Positions 51,656-60,689 of a stretch of 64,000 nucleotides of DNA are shown here, piece by piece. The position numbers and the translations under genes were made by a program. Source of the stretch: Collinsella sp. (lineage in GTDB: Bacteria; Actinomycetota; Coriobacteriia; Coriobacteriales; Coriobacteriaceae); the NCBI GenBank assembly GCA_019425005.1, contig JAHYYK010000004.1, positions 1 to 64,000 of the forward strand, given 5' to 3'. Below the pieces are notes generated by a model. It had not been told where the DNA came from. It did no database searches and saw nothing but the letters and a program-made list of their open reading frames with translations. The stretch's first letter is position 1. Each line of letters begins with the position of its first letter.

Positions 51656-52786
51656 ATGACACGTTCGTCATGGGGAACGAAGACCAAAATCGCCAAGAAT
51701 AAGTGGCGCATCAGGTGGTGCGAGTGGGACGGGCTCAACCGCGTGCGCAAATCCAAGACGCTCTGCCCCTGCACCTCGCGTGAAGCCGACGATGAGCTGC
51801 GCCGCCTTTGGCAAATCCACCACCTGCCACCAAATGAGCGCGTGATACCGTGCCCGACATTTTCGCAATGCTGGTACGAGTGGTATCTGCCCGAGCTGAA
51901 CAGCCGCGTAGAAAAAGAAGAGCTTGCCGACAACACGCGCAAGGTGTACCTGACCCAATGGGCAGCGCACATCGAAAAGCGATGGGGAAAGGTAGCGCTC
52001 GACAAGGTTGATGTGAACGAGTACCAGCTGTGGCTAAAGACGCTAAAGCCGTCCGTTGCCAAACTGTCCAACATCACGGTCGGGAACCTCGTAACGTGCG
52101 CCAAGCTGCACGGCGTAAAGGGAATTTCTTTTAAGGACGTGGCATACAAGATGCCCAAGAACGACAAGACCCCCAACAGCGAACTCGAAGTGTACACGCT
52201 CCCCGAACTCCACCGGCTTTTAAAGGAAGTGGAGGGAAAGCGCTACGAATCGAGCTGCATCCTCATGGGAATCGGCTCGTGCCGCGTCGGCGAAGCGTCG
52301 GCGGCGAGCGTGGATGATATCTCGTTCGAGCGGTACAACGGCCATACCTACGCCGTCTATGACCTCCATCGGCAGTTCGGTTTCAACGCCCAGGGGTTCA
52401 TGGCACTGAAGACCAAGGACAGCTACCGGCCAATCGTCATCCCCGAGCCATGGAGCCTGCGCCTGCGCGAGATCATCGCCGAGCGACGCGCCGAGGGCGA
52501 GCGCTATCTGGTAGACCGCGGCACCGGCTACCCCTACGATCGCAGCACGCTCAACCAGTTCTGGCGCAAGGACTTTAAGAATGGAGACATAACGGTGCGC
52601 TACCTTCCGATGAAGAACCTGCGCAACACGTGGGCCACGGCGATGCTGTGGAAGTACAATGTTCCCGCCCAGATGGTGGACAAGATGATGGGCCACGCAG
52701 CCAAGAATATTCTCGGTAAAAATTACGACCGCCCCGACAAACAGATGTTCATCGAGACGGTCGATAGAGCCTATTTCGGCAATTAG
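51656..52786 (+). CDS. int: Phage tyrosine integrase
   Basis: 376 aa. N-terminal arm/SAM-like core-binding part (LADNTRKVYLTQWAAHIEKR) and C-terminal catalytic domain with Arg210 (CRVGEA), Lys252 or Lys254, Arg323 in KNLRNTW (H/K-x-x-R), His347 (MMGHAAK) and Tyr357 (KNYDRP). Ends 79 bp before the attR core, in the usual orientation. Integration at rpsO uses the core TACTGGATGTT. Confidence 0.93.
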   Translation: MTRSSWGTKTKIAKNKWRIRWCEWDGLNRVRKSKTLCPCTSREADDELRRLWQIHHLPPNERVIPCPTFSQCWYEWYLPELNSRVEKEELADNTRKVYLTQWAAHIEKRWGKVALDKVDVNEYQLWLKTLKPSVAKLSNITVGNLVTCAKLHGVKGISFKDVAYKMPKNDKTPNSELEVYTLPELHRLLKEVEGKRYESSCILMGIGSCRVGEASAASVDDISFERYNGHTYAVYDLHRQFGFNAQGFMALKTKDSYRPIVIPEPWSLRLREIIAERRAEGERYLVDRGTGYPYDRSTLNQFWRKDFKNGDITVRYLPMKNLRNTWATAMLWKYNVPAQMVDKMMGHAAKNILGKNYDRPDKQMFIETVDRAYFGN

Positions 52787-52829
52787 TTAGGTACCCTTAA
52801 GGACAAATTAGGACGCAAAACCTTTATGC

Positions 52830-52851
52830 AAGCGTTCTACCTGCGGGTTTG
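52830..52851. repeat. Phage 22-nt repeat beside attR
   Basis: Matches the reverse strand of 34157-34178 at 21 of 22 bases and shares CTACCTGCGGGTTT with 34088-34101. It lies 14 bp from the attR core. Confidence 0.6.
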
Positions 52852-52864
52852 TACCTATCCGCGA

Positions 52865-53143
52865 CTACTGGATGTTGTCGCGGATGCCCAGAGCCTTGAT
52901 GAGCTCACGGTACTCGACGATGTCGTTCTTCTTGATGTAGGAGAGAAGACGACGACGACGGCCGACGAGCATGAGCAGGCCACGACGGGTGTGGAAGTCC
53001 TTCTGGTGGGACTTCATGTGCTCGGTCAGCTCCTTGATGCGCTCGGACAGGATGGCGACCTGAACCTTGGGGTTGCCGGTGTCGACCGGAGTGTTACCGA
53101 ACTGGGCAGTCAGCTCCGCCTTGCGCTCTTTGGAAACAGTCAT
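52865..53143 (-). CDS. rpsO: 30S ribosomal protein S15
   Basis: 92 aa: MTVSKERKAELTAQFGNTPV, TGNPKVQVAILSERIKELTE, HTRRGLLMLVGRRRRLLSYI, ending LGIRDNIQ. The phage core covers the last codons; the joint regenerates the stop (TAG here, TAA in the reconstructed original site), so the protein is unchanged. The original terminator is 41.7 kb away. No obvious terminator follows, so transcripts may run antisense into the integrase gene. Confidence 0.97.
   Translation of the reverse strand: MTVSKERKAELTAQFGNTPVDTGNPKVQVAILSERIKELTEHMKSHQKDFHTRRGLLMLVGRRRRLLSYIKKNDIVEYRELIKALGIRDNIQ
52866..52876. other. attR core
   Basis: TACTGGATGTT, inside the rpsO 3' end; identical to 11215-11225. Confidence 0.78.
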
Positions 53144-53281
53144 TGTTTCACCTTTCGTTTTGCGTCGCCATCGGGCGACTCGATTCGCCTCGGACTGGGA
53201 AGCCGCCGGTGGAGCGAGCAACCAAGGTCGAGGTACCAACAGGCCGATATGTTACCACAAGCAGCCCGCGCCTGCGCGTCA

Positions 53282-54031
53282 TCACCGACCCAACATGAAT
53301 TCCATCGCGCGGAGGCGCTGATCGGTGTGCGTCGCAGCCCAAACATGCGAAAGCCCGAGCAGGAATGCCGCCGTATGCGGGTCGATTCGCTCGGCCATGA
53401 GCGCATCGAAGGTCATGGACATGAGGGCGCGCAGCCATGCGGTCTCACCGGTCGAGACCAGCTCGGCACCCGGAACGCTCGACGCGCACGACCCGCACAT
53501 GAGACCGCCCGCCTGGGCTGAAAAATACGACAGCATGGGGTCTCCGCACAGCACACAGGCCGAAAAATCGGGACGATAGCCAACGTGCGATAGCAGCTTA
53601 AAGACATATGCCGCCACAAGTAGGTCCATATGTGCCGTGTCAAGCCCGCTGCCCACCAGGGCAAGCGCTCGCTGCGTTATGGCAAAGGTAAACGGGTCCT
53701 CGGCGTCCTCGAACGAGCACACGCGCGCGACCTCGGCGATCGCGCTTGCGGCGCAGGTCGTCTCGTAATCGGGCGCAGCGCCGAGCGGCGCCTCCATAAG
53801 CTCGGCCTGAGAAACCACGTCGAGTGACCGTCCATGTGCGAGCAGCATATCGACCGTACAGAACAGCTCGCAGCGCGCAGCCAGGCGTCCGCCGGGTTTG
53901 CGGGCGCCCTTTGCCACTGCACGAACCTGCCGTCCACGCTCGTCAAGCATCGTCAAGATCAGGTCGGTCTCTTTGAGCTTCGTCTTATCGAGCACGAGCA
54001 CTTTCGTGCGATATGTCCGGGAGCCTGCCAT
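53282..54031 (-). CDS. recO: DNA repair protein RecO
   Basis: 249 aa. Oligonucleotide-binding N-terminus (TKVLVLDKTKLKETDLILTM), helical domain, and zinc-finger CVLCGDP...GGLMCGSC. Partners with RecF and RecR in loading RecA at gaps. Starts 15 bp after the era stop codon. Confidence 0.95.
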   Translation of the reverse strand: MAGSRTYRTKVLVLDKTKLKETDLILTMLDERGRQVRAVAKGARKPGGRLAARCELFCTVDMLLAHGRSLDVVSQAELMEAPLGAAPDYETTCAASAIAEVARVCSFEDAEDPFTFAITQRALALVGSGLDTAHMDLLVAAYVFKLLSHVGYRPDFSACVLCGDPMLSYFSAQAGGLMCGSCASSVPGAELVSTGETAWLRALMSMTFDALMAERIDPHTAAFLLGLSHVWAATHTDQRLRAMEFMLGR

Positions 54032-54046
54032 GCGCGCCGCGCGTCC

Positions 54047-55123
54047 TTAGTCCTCGGCGTTATAGCCAAAGCGGCGAATCTGGGCCTCGTCGTCGCGCCA
54101 GCCGGACTTGACCTTCACGTCCAGCTCCAAAAAGACCTGCGTGCCAAAGATGCGCTCAAGATCGCGACGGGCGTCGATACCGATATGCTTGATCATCTCG
54201 CCGCCTTTGCCGATGATGATGCCCTTTTGGCCCTCGCGCTCGACGTAAATGGTGGCGTGCACGCGCAGCACCTTCTTGGTCTGCTCGAGCGCATCGCAGA
54301 TCACGCCAACGGAGTGCGGAATCTCATCACGGGTGCGGCGCAAGACCTTCTCGCGCACAAACTCGGCAACGAGCGTCTCGTCGGAAGCGTCGGTACCCAT
54401 GTCCTCGGGGAACCAACGCGGACCCTCGGGCAAAAAGTGCGCAACGGTCTCGATAAAGGCATCGACGTTGAAGTTCTTGACCGACGACGTCACGATCTCG
54501 TCGTCATATTCCATGAGCTCGTGGGCGGCCTTAAGCTGCTCCATGACCTGTGCGGGATCGGCCTCATCGGCCTTGGTGAGCACCAAGACCTTCTTGCAAC
54601 GGGCGCATCTGACGCGCTCGGCAACCCAGGCGTCTCCCCTGCCAATCGGTTTGGTGGCATCAATCAAAAACGCGACAACGTCGACATCGTTCAGCTCGAA
54701 CAGCGCGCTCTTGTTGAGCTCGGATCCCAGGCCGTCCTTGGGCTTATGAATACCCGGGGTATCGACAAAGACTAGCTGGTAACCGGGACGGTTGACGACG
54801 GCGCGCATGCGGCGGCGGGTCGTCTGGGCCACCGGCGAGGTGATGGCGACCTTTTTGCCATAGCAGGCGTTGAGCAGCGTGGACTTGCCGGCGTTGGGGC
54901 GACCGACCAGGGCGACGAAGCCGCTGCGGAAACCGGGTTCAACGTCGCCAAAGCCCGCGAGGCCATCGTCCTCGTCGCACAGGGCGTCGAGCTCCTCGTC
55001 GCTCATGCCCTCAAACGGGTCAAACTCCTCGACCTCCTCATAGGCCTCGGTCTCCTCGGCATCCACCGCATCCAGGGACTCGTCGTCCAAAATTTCATCG
55101 ATAGGCTGCATATTGTCGGACAT
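54047..55123 (-). CDS. era: GTPase Era
   Basis: 358 aa. G1 GRPNAGKS at 74-81, G3 DTPGIHKPK, G4 LTKADE, and a C-terminal KH domain ending GIIIGKGGEMIKHIGIDARR. It binds 16S rRNA for 30S maturation. An acidic N-terminal extension of about 65 residues (ILDDESLDAVDAEETEAYEE) is unusual compared with the roughly 300-aa enterobacterial protein. Confidence 0.97.
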   Translation of the reverse strand: MSDNMQPIDEILDDESLDAVDAEETEAYEEVEEFDPFEGMSDEELDALCDEDDGLAGFGDVEPGFRSGFVALVGRPNAGKSTLLNACYGKKVAITSPVAQTTRRRMRAVVNRPGYQLVFVDTPGIHKPKDGLGSELNKSALFELNDVDVVAFLIDATKPIGRGDAWVAERVRCARCKKVLVLTKADEADPAQVMEQLKAAHELMEYDDEIVTSSVKNFNVDAFIETVAHFLPEGPRWFPEDMGTDASDETLVAEFVREKVLRRTRDEIPHSVGVICDALEQTKKVLRVHATIYVEREGQKGIIIGKGGEMIKHIGIDARRDLERIFGTQVFLELDVKVKSGWRDDEAQIRRFGYNAED

Positions 55124-55135
55124 GGAAATCCCTTT

Positions 55136-55513
55136 CTAAATAAAGTCGAGCGCGTGGGCAAATACCAGCAATCCCACAATCGCGGCGGTGATGGAAAGTA
55201 CGTATACGGAGGCGGCGGCGATATCCTTCGCACGCTTTGCCAGAGGATGGATCTCCTGGGTCGCCAGATCGACAATCGCCTCCATGGCGGTGTTGCACAG
55301 CTCGCCGTGAATCACCAGGCCACAACAGATGATAATCGTGGCCCACTCGGCAATGTCGAGCCCCACGATGCAGCCGGCAATGACGGTGCACACGCCCGCC
55401 ACAAGCATGACCTTAATGTTGCGCTCGGTCTTGACGGCGGTGACGAAGCCCTCCATGGCGTAGGAGAAGGACTTTAAGAAGGACGGATGATCCTTGTTCG
55501 ATCCGGGAATCAT
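55136..55513 (-). CDS. dgkA: Diacylglycerol/undecaprenol kinase
   Basis: 125 aa integral membrane kinase with three spans. Signature NTAMEAIVDLATQEIHPLAK carries the conserved ExxxD. In Gram-positives the substrate is usually undecaprenol. Ends 12 bp before era. Confidence 0.92.
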   Translation of the reverse strand: MIPGSNKDHPSFLKSFSYAMEGFVTAVKTERNIKVMLVAGVCTVIAGCIVGLDIAEWATIIICCGLVIHGELCNTAMEAIVDLATQEIHPLAKRAKDIAAASVYVLSITAAIVGLLVFAHALDFI

Positions 55514-55522
55514 AGACGGCTC

Positions 55523-56032
55523 CTAGTCGTGGGCGTGGTTGGTGATGGGGCCGACGTGGACCAGCTTGGGGTCCTCGCCGCGCTCGAGCGCCAGATCGCG
55601 CAGGATGGCGTCCTCGCGGGCCTCCATGACCTCGGCCTCGTCGTCCTCAATGTGGTCATACCCCAGCAGGTGCAGCATGCCATGCACGAGCATCAGGCGG
55701 CACTCGTCGGCAGGGCTATTGCCAAAGCCGGGGGCCTGACGGGCAATGACCTGCGGGGCCAGGATGATATCGCCGAGCTCGAGCGTCTCGTCGGCGGGAA
55801 TATCCTCGTCAAAGGCCGAGTCGCATTCAAACGAGAGGACATCGGTGGTGCGGTCGATACCGCGCCACTCGTGGTTGAGCTCGTGCATCTCGTCTTCATC
55901 GACATACGAAAGGGAAATCTCGACTTCACGCTCAACGCCCTCGGCGGCAAGCACAACCTCGCAGATGTGCTCTACCTCCTGAGCGTCGAGCAGCGTATCG
56001 AGCTCGGCATCGTTGCTGATCAATACACTCAA
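55523..56032 (-). CDS. ybeY: Endoribonuclease YbeY
   Basis: 169 aa. Zinc motif HGMLHLLGYDH (Hx3Hx5H), preceded by TTDVLSFECDS. 16S rRNA 3'-end maturation and quality control. Overlaps phoH by 4 bp. Confidence 0.96.
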   Translation of the reverse strand: MSVLISNDAELDTLLDAQEVEHICEVVLAAEGVEREVEISLSYVDEDEMHELNHEWRGIDRTTDVLSFECDSAFDEDIPADETLELGDIILAPQVIARQAPGFGNSPADECRLMLVHGMLHLLGYDHIEDDEAEVMEAREDAILRDLALERGEDPKLVHVGPITNHAHD

Positions 56033-57015
56033 CGGGACTCCTTTCGGTCGCGCGAGCGCTGCTCGCGCACGTCATCATAAGCATCATATGCCTCGACGAT
56101 ACGTCCCACCAGGGCATGGCGCACCACGTCGGCACGCTCGAGGTGAGAAAATGCGACATCGTCGACACGGCCCAAAATCTTCTCGACATCCGCCAAGCCA
56201 CCACGACGGCCCACCAGGTCACGCTGGCTCAGGTCGCCAGTAATCACAAACTTGGAGTTAAAGCCCAGGCGCGTCAGGAACATCTTCATCTGCTCGGGCG
56301 TGGTATTTTGGGCCTCGTCGAGCACCACGAAGGCATCGCTCAGCGTACGGCCGCGCATGTAGGCAAGCGGGGCGATCTCAATCACGCCGCGCTCCATAAG
56401 CTCATCGGTGCGTTCGCGATCCATCATGTCAAAAAGGGCGTCGTAGAGCGGACGCATGTAGGGATCGATCTTTTCCTCAAGGGTACCGGGCAAAAAGCCC
56501 AGGTTCTCCCCCGCCTCGACAACCGGACGTGTCAAGATCAGACGGCCCACCTCGTGACGCTTGAGCGCGGCAACGGCGAGCGCCATAGCCAGATAGGTCT
56601 TACCGGTACCGGCAGGACCCAAGCCAAACGTGATGGTATGCGAGCGGATGGCATCCACATAGCGCTTTTGCCCGAGCGTCTTGGGGCGAATGACGCGGCC
56701 GCGATACGAAAGCAGCACGTCATCGCGAAGCGACGTAGCCTCGTGCTCACCGTCGCGCAAGACAGCCAGGCAGCGAGAGACATCGTCGGCAGACAGCGTG
56801 CGCCCGGCGGCCGCCTCGCGAAAAGCGTGCTCGAAAAAGCGCGCCACGAGTTCGACCTCGTCCGGGTCGCCGCTCACGGCGATGCTATCGCCACGGGCGA
56901 CCACATGAGCGCGAACCAAGCTCTCGAGCGCACGAAGGACGCCGTCGCCGGCGCCCAAAACGCGCGAGGGATCAATTCCCTCGGGAACGGTAAGTCTAAT
57001 CTTCGAGGCTTCCAT
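56029..57015 (-). CDS. phoH: PhoH-like ATPase
   Basis: 328 aa. Walker [19 protein letters not shown], Walker [10 protein letters not shown], and [19 protein letters not shown]. The RNA-associated PhoH family, next to ybeY as in most bacteria. The start [10 protein letters not shown] follows GGGAGG; a longer reading overlaps mtaB further. Confidence 0.95.
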   Translation of the reverse strand: MEASKIRLTVPEGIDPSRVLGAGDGVLRALESLVRAHVVARGDSIAVSGDPDEVELVARFFEHAFREAAAGRTLSADDVSRCLAVLRDGEHEATSLRDDVLLSYRGRVIRPKTLGQKRYVDAIRSHTITFGLGPAGTGKTYLAMALAVAALKRHEVGRLILTRPVVEAGENLGFLPGTLEEKIDPYMRPLYDALFDMMDRERTDELMERGVIEIAPLAYMRGRTLSDAFVVLDEAQNTTPEQMKMFLTRLGFNSKFVITGDLSQRDLVGRRGGLADVEKILGRVDDVAFSHLERADVVRHALVGRIVEAYDAYDDVREQRSRDRKESR

Positions 57016-58288
57016 GAACCTCCCTGCGTGCATGGACCAAGCCGGAATCATCGACTCCGATGATAGCAACATCGAGCAGGCACGGGGCTGTAAGTCCACA
57101 GGTATCGTCAAGACGGGCATGATGGAACGAGCCGAGCGTCAGGTTGTCACCATACTCGAGCACGGCACGCTCGACCGTGCCCACGCGACGACGAGCGTCG
57201 GCAATGGCGAGCTCCTGTGCGGCGGCCCGCATACGGCGGCTGCGCTCGGCCATAACCTCGGGCGGCACCTGGCCGGGCATCTCGGCAGCAAGGGTGCCGG
57301 GACGCTTGCTGTAGCGGAACACGTGCATACGCGAGAAACCCACACGGCGGCACAGCGCCAGCGACTCCTCGAACTCCTCGTCCGTCTCGCCAGGGAAGCC
57401 GACAATAACGTCGCAAGAAAGTGACGCCTGCGGCAGATTGGCGCGAATCATGCGCACCGTGTCCTCAAAGGCCTCGGCACTATAGGGACGGCCCATGCGA
57501 TGCAGGGTCGCCGTGCAGCCGGACTGCACGGGCAGGTGCAAAAACGGGGCGATACGCTGCGGGTAGCGCGCCATAACCTTAAGCAGGCGCTCGGAGATAT
57601 CCATAGGCTCGACCGAGGAAATGCGCACATGCGGAATAGACGTGCGCTCCATGATGGCCTCGAGCAGCTCATCGATTTCGACGTGCTCGTCGGTCGCGCT
57701 CTTGCCATCGTAGGCACCCAGGTTCACACCGGTCAGCACCACCTCGGGCACGCCGGCCTCCTGGGCCTCGCGAACTTGCTCGAGCACGGACTCGACGGGC
57801 ACGGAGCGCTCGGGGCCGCGTGCCTTCCACACAATGCAATAGGTGCAGCGATGGTTGCAGCCGTCCTGAATCTTCACGCCCAGGCGAGAGCGACCGAGCA
57901 CATCGACCACCTCGCCATCGCTGCAGGCGGGAACGTTATCGGACTCAACGCCCAGCACCTCGCAGACACGTTCGGCGACATCGATCTTGGACGGCTCGGC
58001 GATCACGCGATCCGAAAGCTCCAGCAGCTCCTCGGGATGCAAATTGACCACGCATCCGGTCACGACCACATAGGGCTCGTTTGGATAGGCCAGCGCATGA
58101 CGGACGGCCTTACGGGTCTTGGCCTCGGCCTCGCCCGTAACGGCACAGGTGTTAATGACGATCAGATCGGCATCCTGGGAATCCACAATAGCAAAGCCCA
58201 GACGCATAAGATCGGCAGTGATGCGGTCAGACTCGACCCGGTTGACGCGGCAGCCGAGGTTGACGACGGAAATATGGGGTGCGAGCAC
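56996..58288 (-). CDS. mtaB: tRNA methylthiotransferase MtaB
   Basis: 430-aa radical-SAM enzyme that makes ms2t6A37 in tRNA. N-terminal ISVVNLGCRVNRVESDRI, GCNHRCTYCIVWKARGPER with CxxxCxxC, and a TRAM-like C-terminus. Distinguished from RimO and MiaB by NLGCRVN and YCIV. Confidence 0.93.
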   Translation of the reverse strand: MLAPHISVVNLGCRVNRVESDRITADLMRLGFAIVDSQDADLIVINTCAVTGEAEAKTRKAVRHALAYPNEPYVVVTGCVVNLHPEELLELSDRVIAEPSKIDVAERVCEVLGVESDNVPACSDGEVVDVLGRSRLGVKIQDGCNHRCTYCIVWKARGPERSVPVESVLEQVREAQEAGVPEVVLTGVNLGAYDGKSATDEHVEIDELLEAIMERTSIPHVRISSVEPMDISERLLKVMARYPQRIAPFLHLPVQSGCTATLHRMGRPYSAEAFEDTVRMIRANLPQASLSCDVIVGFPGETDEEFEESLALCRRVGFSRMHVFRYSKRPGTLAAEMPGQVPPEVMAERSRRMRAAAQELAIADARRRVGTVERAVLEYGDNLTLGSFHHARLDDTCGLTAPCLLDVAIIGVDDSGLVHARREVHGSLED

Positions 58289-58297
58289 GCGGGCTCC

Positions 58298-59446
58298 TTA
58301 ATCGAGGATATCGTCGAGGGCACTCTTGATACGGTCGGTCACCGACTTCTTACCAGAAGCGACGTCATCGCCCATCTCATCGGCAAAAGCACGGAGCAGT
58401 TCGCGTTGCTTATTGGAAAGATTGGTGGGAACGACCACGCGCAGTTGCACGATCAGGCGGCCACGCGAACCGCCACCGCCAATGCGCGGCATGCCGTAAT
58501 TATTGACGCTCACGGTGTCGCCGTACTGGGCGCCGGCGGGAACCGTCACCTTAACGACCTCGTCGGGCATAATGCCCTCGACCTCAATCTCGCAGCCGAG
58601 CGCAGCCTGCGCAATCGAGATATCGCTCACCAGGTACAGGTCGTCACCGTTGCGCTTAAAGCGCTCATGGTCGGCAACACGCACGTTGACAATCAGGTCG
58701 CCCGAGGGCTCGCCGCGAAGGCCGGCCTCGCCAAAGCCGCTCACACGCAGCTGGCGACCGGTCGAAACGCCGGCGGGAATATCGATGTCGATCTTATCGT
58801 GCGAAGGCGTGCGGCCCTGGCCGTCACAGGTCTCGCAGGGATGATCGATGACCGTGCCCTCGCCGTGGCAGTCGGGGCAAGGCGAAGAGGACTGAACCTG
58901 GCCCAGGAACGAACGCTGGACCGTCGTGACATAGCCCGTGCCGTGGCAGCGGCTGCACTGCTTTTCCTGTGCACCCTCGGCCCTACCGGTGCCGTTGCAA
59001 TCCTCGCAGGGGGCAAGGCGGTCATAGCTGATCGTCTTTTTGCAACCGAGCGCCGCCTCCTCAAGGGTCACCGAAAGGGAGATGGCCATATCACGGCCGC
59101 GACGACGCTTACGGCGATTTCGGGCGCCACCGCCGGCGCCGCCGCCAAAGAACGACGAGAAGAGGTCGTCCATGCCCATGCCGCCAAAGATATCGTTAAT
59201 GTCGACATAGCCGGAGCCACCGGGACCGTCGGGCGAACCGTAGCGATCGTAGTTAGCACGCTTCTGCTCATCGGAAAGAACGGAATAGGCCTCGTTGAGC
59301 TCCTTGAACTTGGCCTCGGCCTCGGGGTCGTCCGAAACATCCGGATGTACGGTACGGGCCTTCTTTAGAAACGCGCGCTTAATCGTCCGCGCATCGGCAT
59401 CCTTGTCGACGCCAAGTACCTCGTAGTAATCCCTATTTTCCGACAC
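58298..59446 (-). CDS. dnaJ: Chaperone DnaJ
   Basis: 382 aa. J domain with HPD (ARTVHPDVSDD), Gly/Phe linker, four CxxCxGxG zinc repeats (CEDCNGTG, CSRCHGTG, CPDCHGEG, CETCDGQG), substrate domains and dimer end. Start is GTG at 59446 after AAGGATT. Confidence 0.95.
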   Translation of the reverse strand: MSENRDYYEVLGVDKDADARTIKRAFLKKARTVHPDVSDDPEAEAKFKELNEAYSVLSDEQKRANYDRYGSPDGPGGSGYVDINDIFGGMGMDDLFSSFFGGGAGGGARNRRKRRRGRDMAISLSVTLEEAALGCKKTISYDRLAPCEDCNGTGRAEGAQEKQCSRCHGTGYVTTVQRSFLGQVQSSSPCPDCHGEGTVIDHPCETCDGQGRTPSHDKIDIDIPAGVSTGRQLRVSGFGEAGLRGEPSGDLIVNVRVADHERFKRNGDDLYLVSDISIAQAALGCEIEVEGIMPDEVVKVTVPAGAQYGDTVSVNNYGMPRIGGGGSRGRLIVQLRVVVPTNLSNKQRELLRAFADEMGDDVASGKKSVTDRIKSALDDILD

Positions 59447-59527
59447 GACCGAATCCTTCCGACTTTCATTATTGTCACAGTGCGTCCTATACCCAAGCTG
59501 GGCCGGCCGCAAACAGAGGGCTAGATG

Positions 59528-60631
59528 TTATTGCATTGCGTAGGGCGAAAGCATGGCACGTTGCGAGCAGCTCGCAAACCAAACCGACACGAGCGCGAAC
59601 ATAAATCCGTTGGCAAAACCGTTGGCAAACTGCATCGCGCCGCGCTTCCACCACAGCAGGCTGCGGTGCAGCACGCCGTCCGAGACCACCATGAAAAGGC
59701 CCATGGCAAACGGAATAAAGCACATCACGGCAAAGGCCGAGAACACGCCCGATATGGCCGACAGCACCAAAAACGGCGCCACGATGCCCATCAGGTAAAA
59801 ACCGGTACGGGCCTTGCCTTCCAGACGCTCGGCCTCAACATGGGCACGGCCGACAAGATCGCCGCCCGAGGCACCGTTGGTGCCGGCGTGACCCATGCCG
59901 CCAATGCGGACCTCGTCGCCATCGTGCGTGCCGGCAGGAAACTCAATTGTCTGCTCGGAGGTCACACGGGTTCGACCGCTGCCGCCGCAATCGGGACAGG
60001 GGTCGGCGACGACCTTACCGGAACCTCCGCACTCGGGGCAGACCGACTGGAACGTGCCGGCACCGAACAGGAAGGACAGGTCGACGTCGATGTGGCCGCG
60101 ACCGCCGCAGCTCGGACAGGTATGTGCATGCTCGGACGAAACAGAACCCGAGCCTCCGCAGTGACCACAGGTATCGAAGCGCGTATAGCGAACGGTCTTG
60201 CGGGCACCGCCCTTGGCCTCCTTGGCGTCGAGCTTAATATCGACGACCACGTTGGCGCCGTTCTCGGGATTATAGGCAGCCTGCCCGCGACGCGGCTGGC
60301 CCCAGGCGCCCCCGAAGGGGAAACCGCCGTCAAAGGGATTGCCGTAACCGGCGCTGCCGGCATAGCCACCGCCATAGGGCGAAGCCGTCGGTGCACCGGC
60401 AAAGGGATTGCCCGAGCGCATGGCGTCGTAGCGCGCACGCTTCTGCTCGTCCGAAAGCACGGCGTAGGCCTCGGAAACCTCTTTAAACTTTTCCTCGGCA
60501 TCAGGTTCTTTGTTGACGTCCGGATGGAGCTTGCGGGCCTTTTGCTGGAAGGCCTTCTGAATATCACGCGAGGTGGCGTCCTTGGAGACACCCAAAATCT
60601 CGTAGTAATCTTTTTCGTTCATCGTCGCCAT
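59528..60631 (-). CDS. DnaJ-like protein with membrane C-terminus
   Basis: 367 aa. J domain with [11 protein letters not shown] (HPD), Gly/Phe-rich linker ([20 protein letters not shown]), CxxCxGxG repeats ([32 protein letters not shown]). In place of the second beta substrate domain it has two to three hydrophobic segments ([20 protein letters not shown] and others). This suggests Hsp70 recruitment to the membrane. Starts [10 protein letters not shown] at 60631. Confidence 0.8.
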   Translation of the reverse strand: MATMNEKDYYEILGVSKDATSRDIQKAFQQKARKLHPDVNKEPDAEEKFKEVSEAYAVLSDEQKRARYDAMRSGNPFAGAPTASPYGGGYAGSAGYGNPFDGGFPFGGAWGQPRRGQAAYNPENGANVVVDIKLDAKEAKGGARKTVRYTRFDTCGHCGGSGSVSSEHAHTCPSCGGRGHIDVDLSFLFGAGTFQSVCPECGGSGKVVADPCPDCGGSGRTRVTSEQTIEFPAGTHDGDEVRIGGMGHAGTNGASGGDLVGRAHVEAERLEGKARTGFYLMGIVAPFLVLSAISGVFSAFAVMCFIPFAMGLFMVVSDGVLHRSLLWWKRGAMQFANGFANGFMFALVSVWFASCSQRAMLSPYAMQ

Positions 60632-60689
60632 GCGCGGCAACCTCCTGCTCACAGCAGCGTATATATTGCGGTAATTCTACCCGAGCGGC

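Larger units (their letters stand above)
11215..52876. mobile_element. Complete siphovirus prophage integrated in the rpsO 3' end
   Basis: About 41.7 kb between two copies of the 11-bp core TACTGGATGTT. It carries integrase, repressors, replication, recombination, HNH/terminase, portal, HK97-type capsid, full tail, DGR, holin candidates and lysis genes. All major modules are present with open frames, so it looks intact and possibly inducible. Late and early genes run on the minus strand; repressor, the 229-aa gene and integrase run on the plus strand. Packaging type is inferred to be cos because an HNH gene sits next to the terminase. Confidence 0.92.

Noticed and set aside
57500..59368. 622-aa plus-strand ORF opposite mtaB and dnaJ
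   Set aside because: Spans two certain minus-strand genes; shadow.
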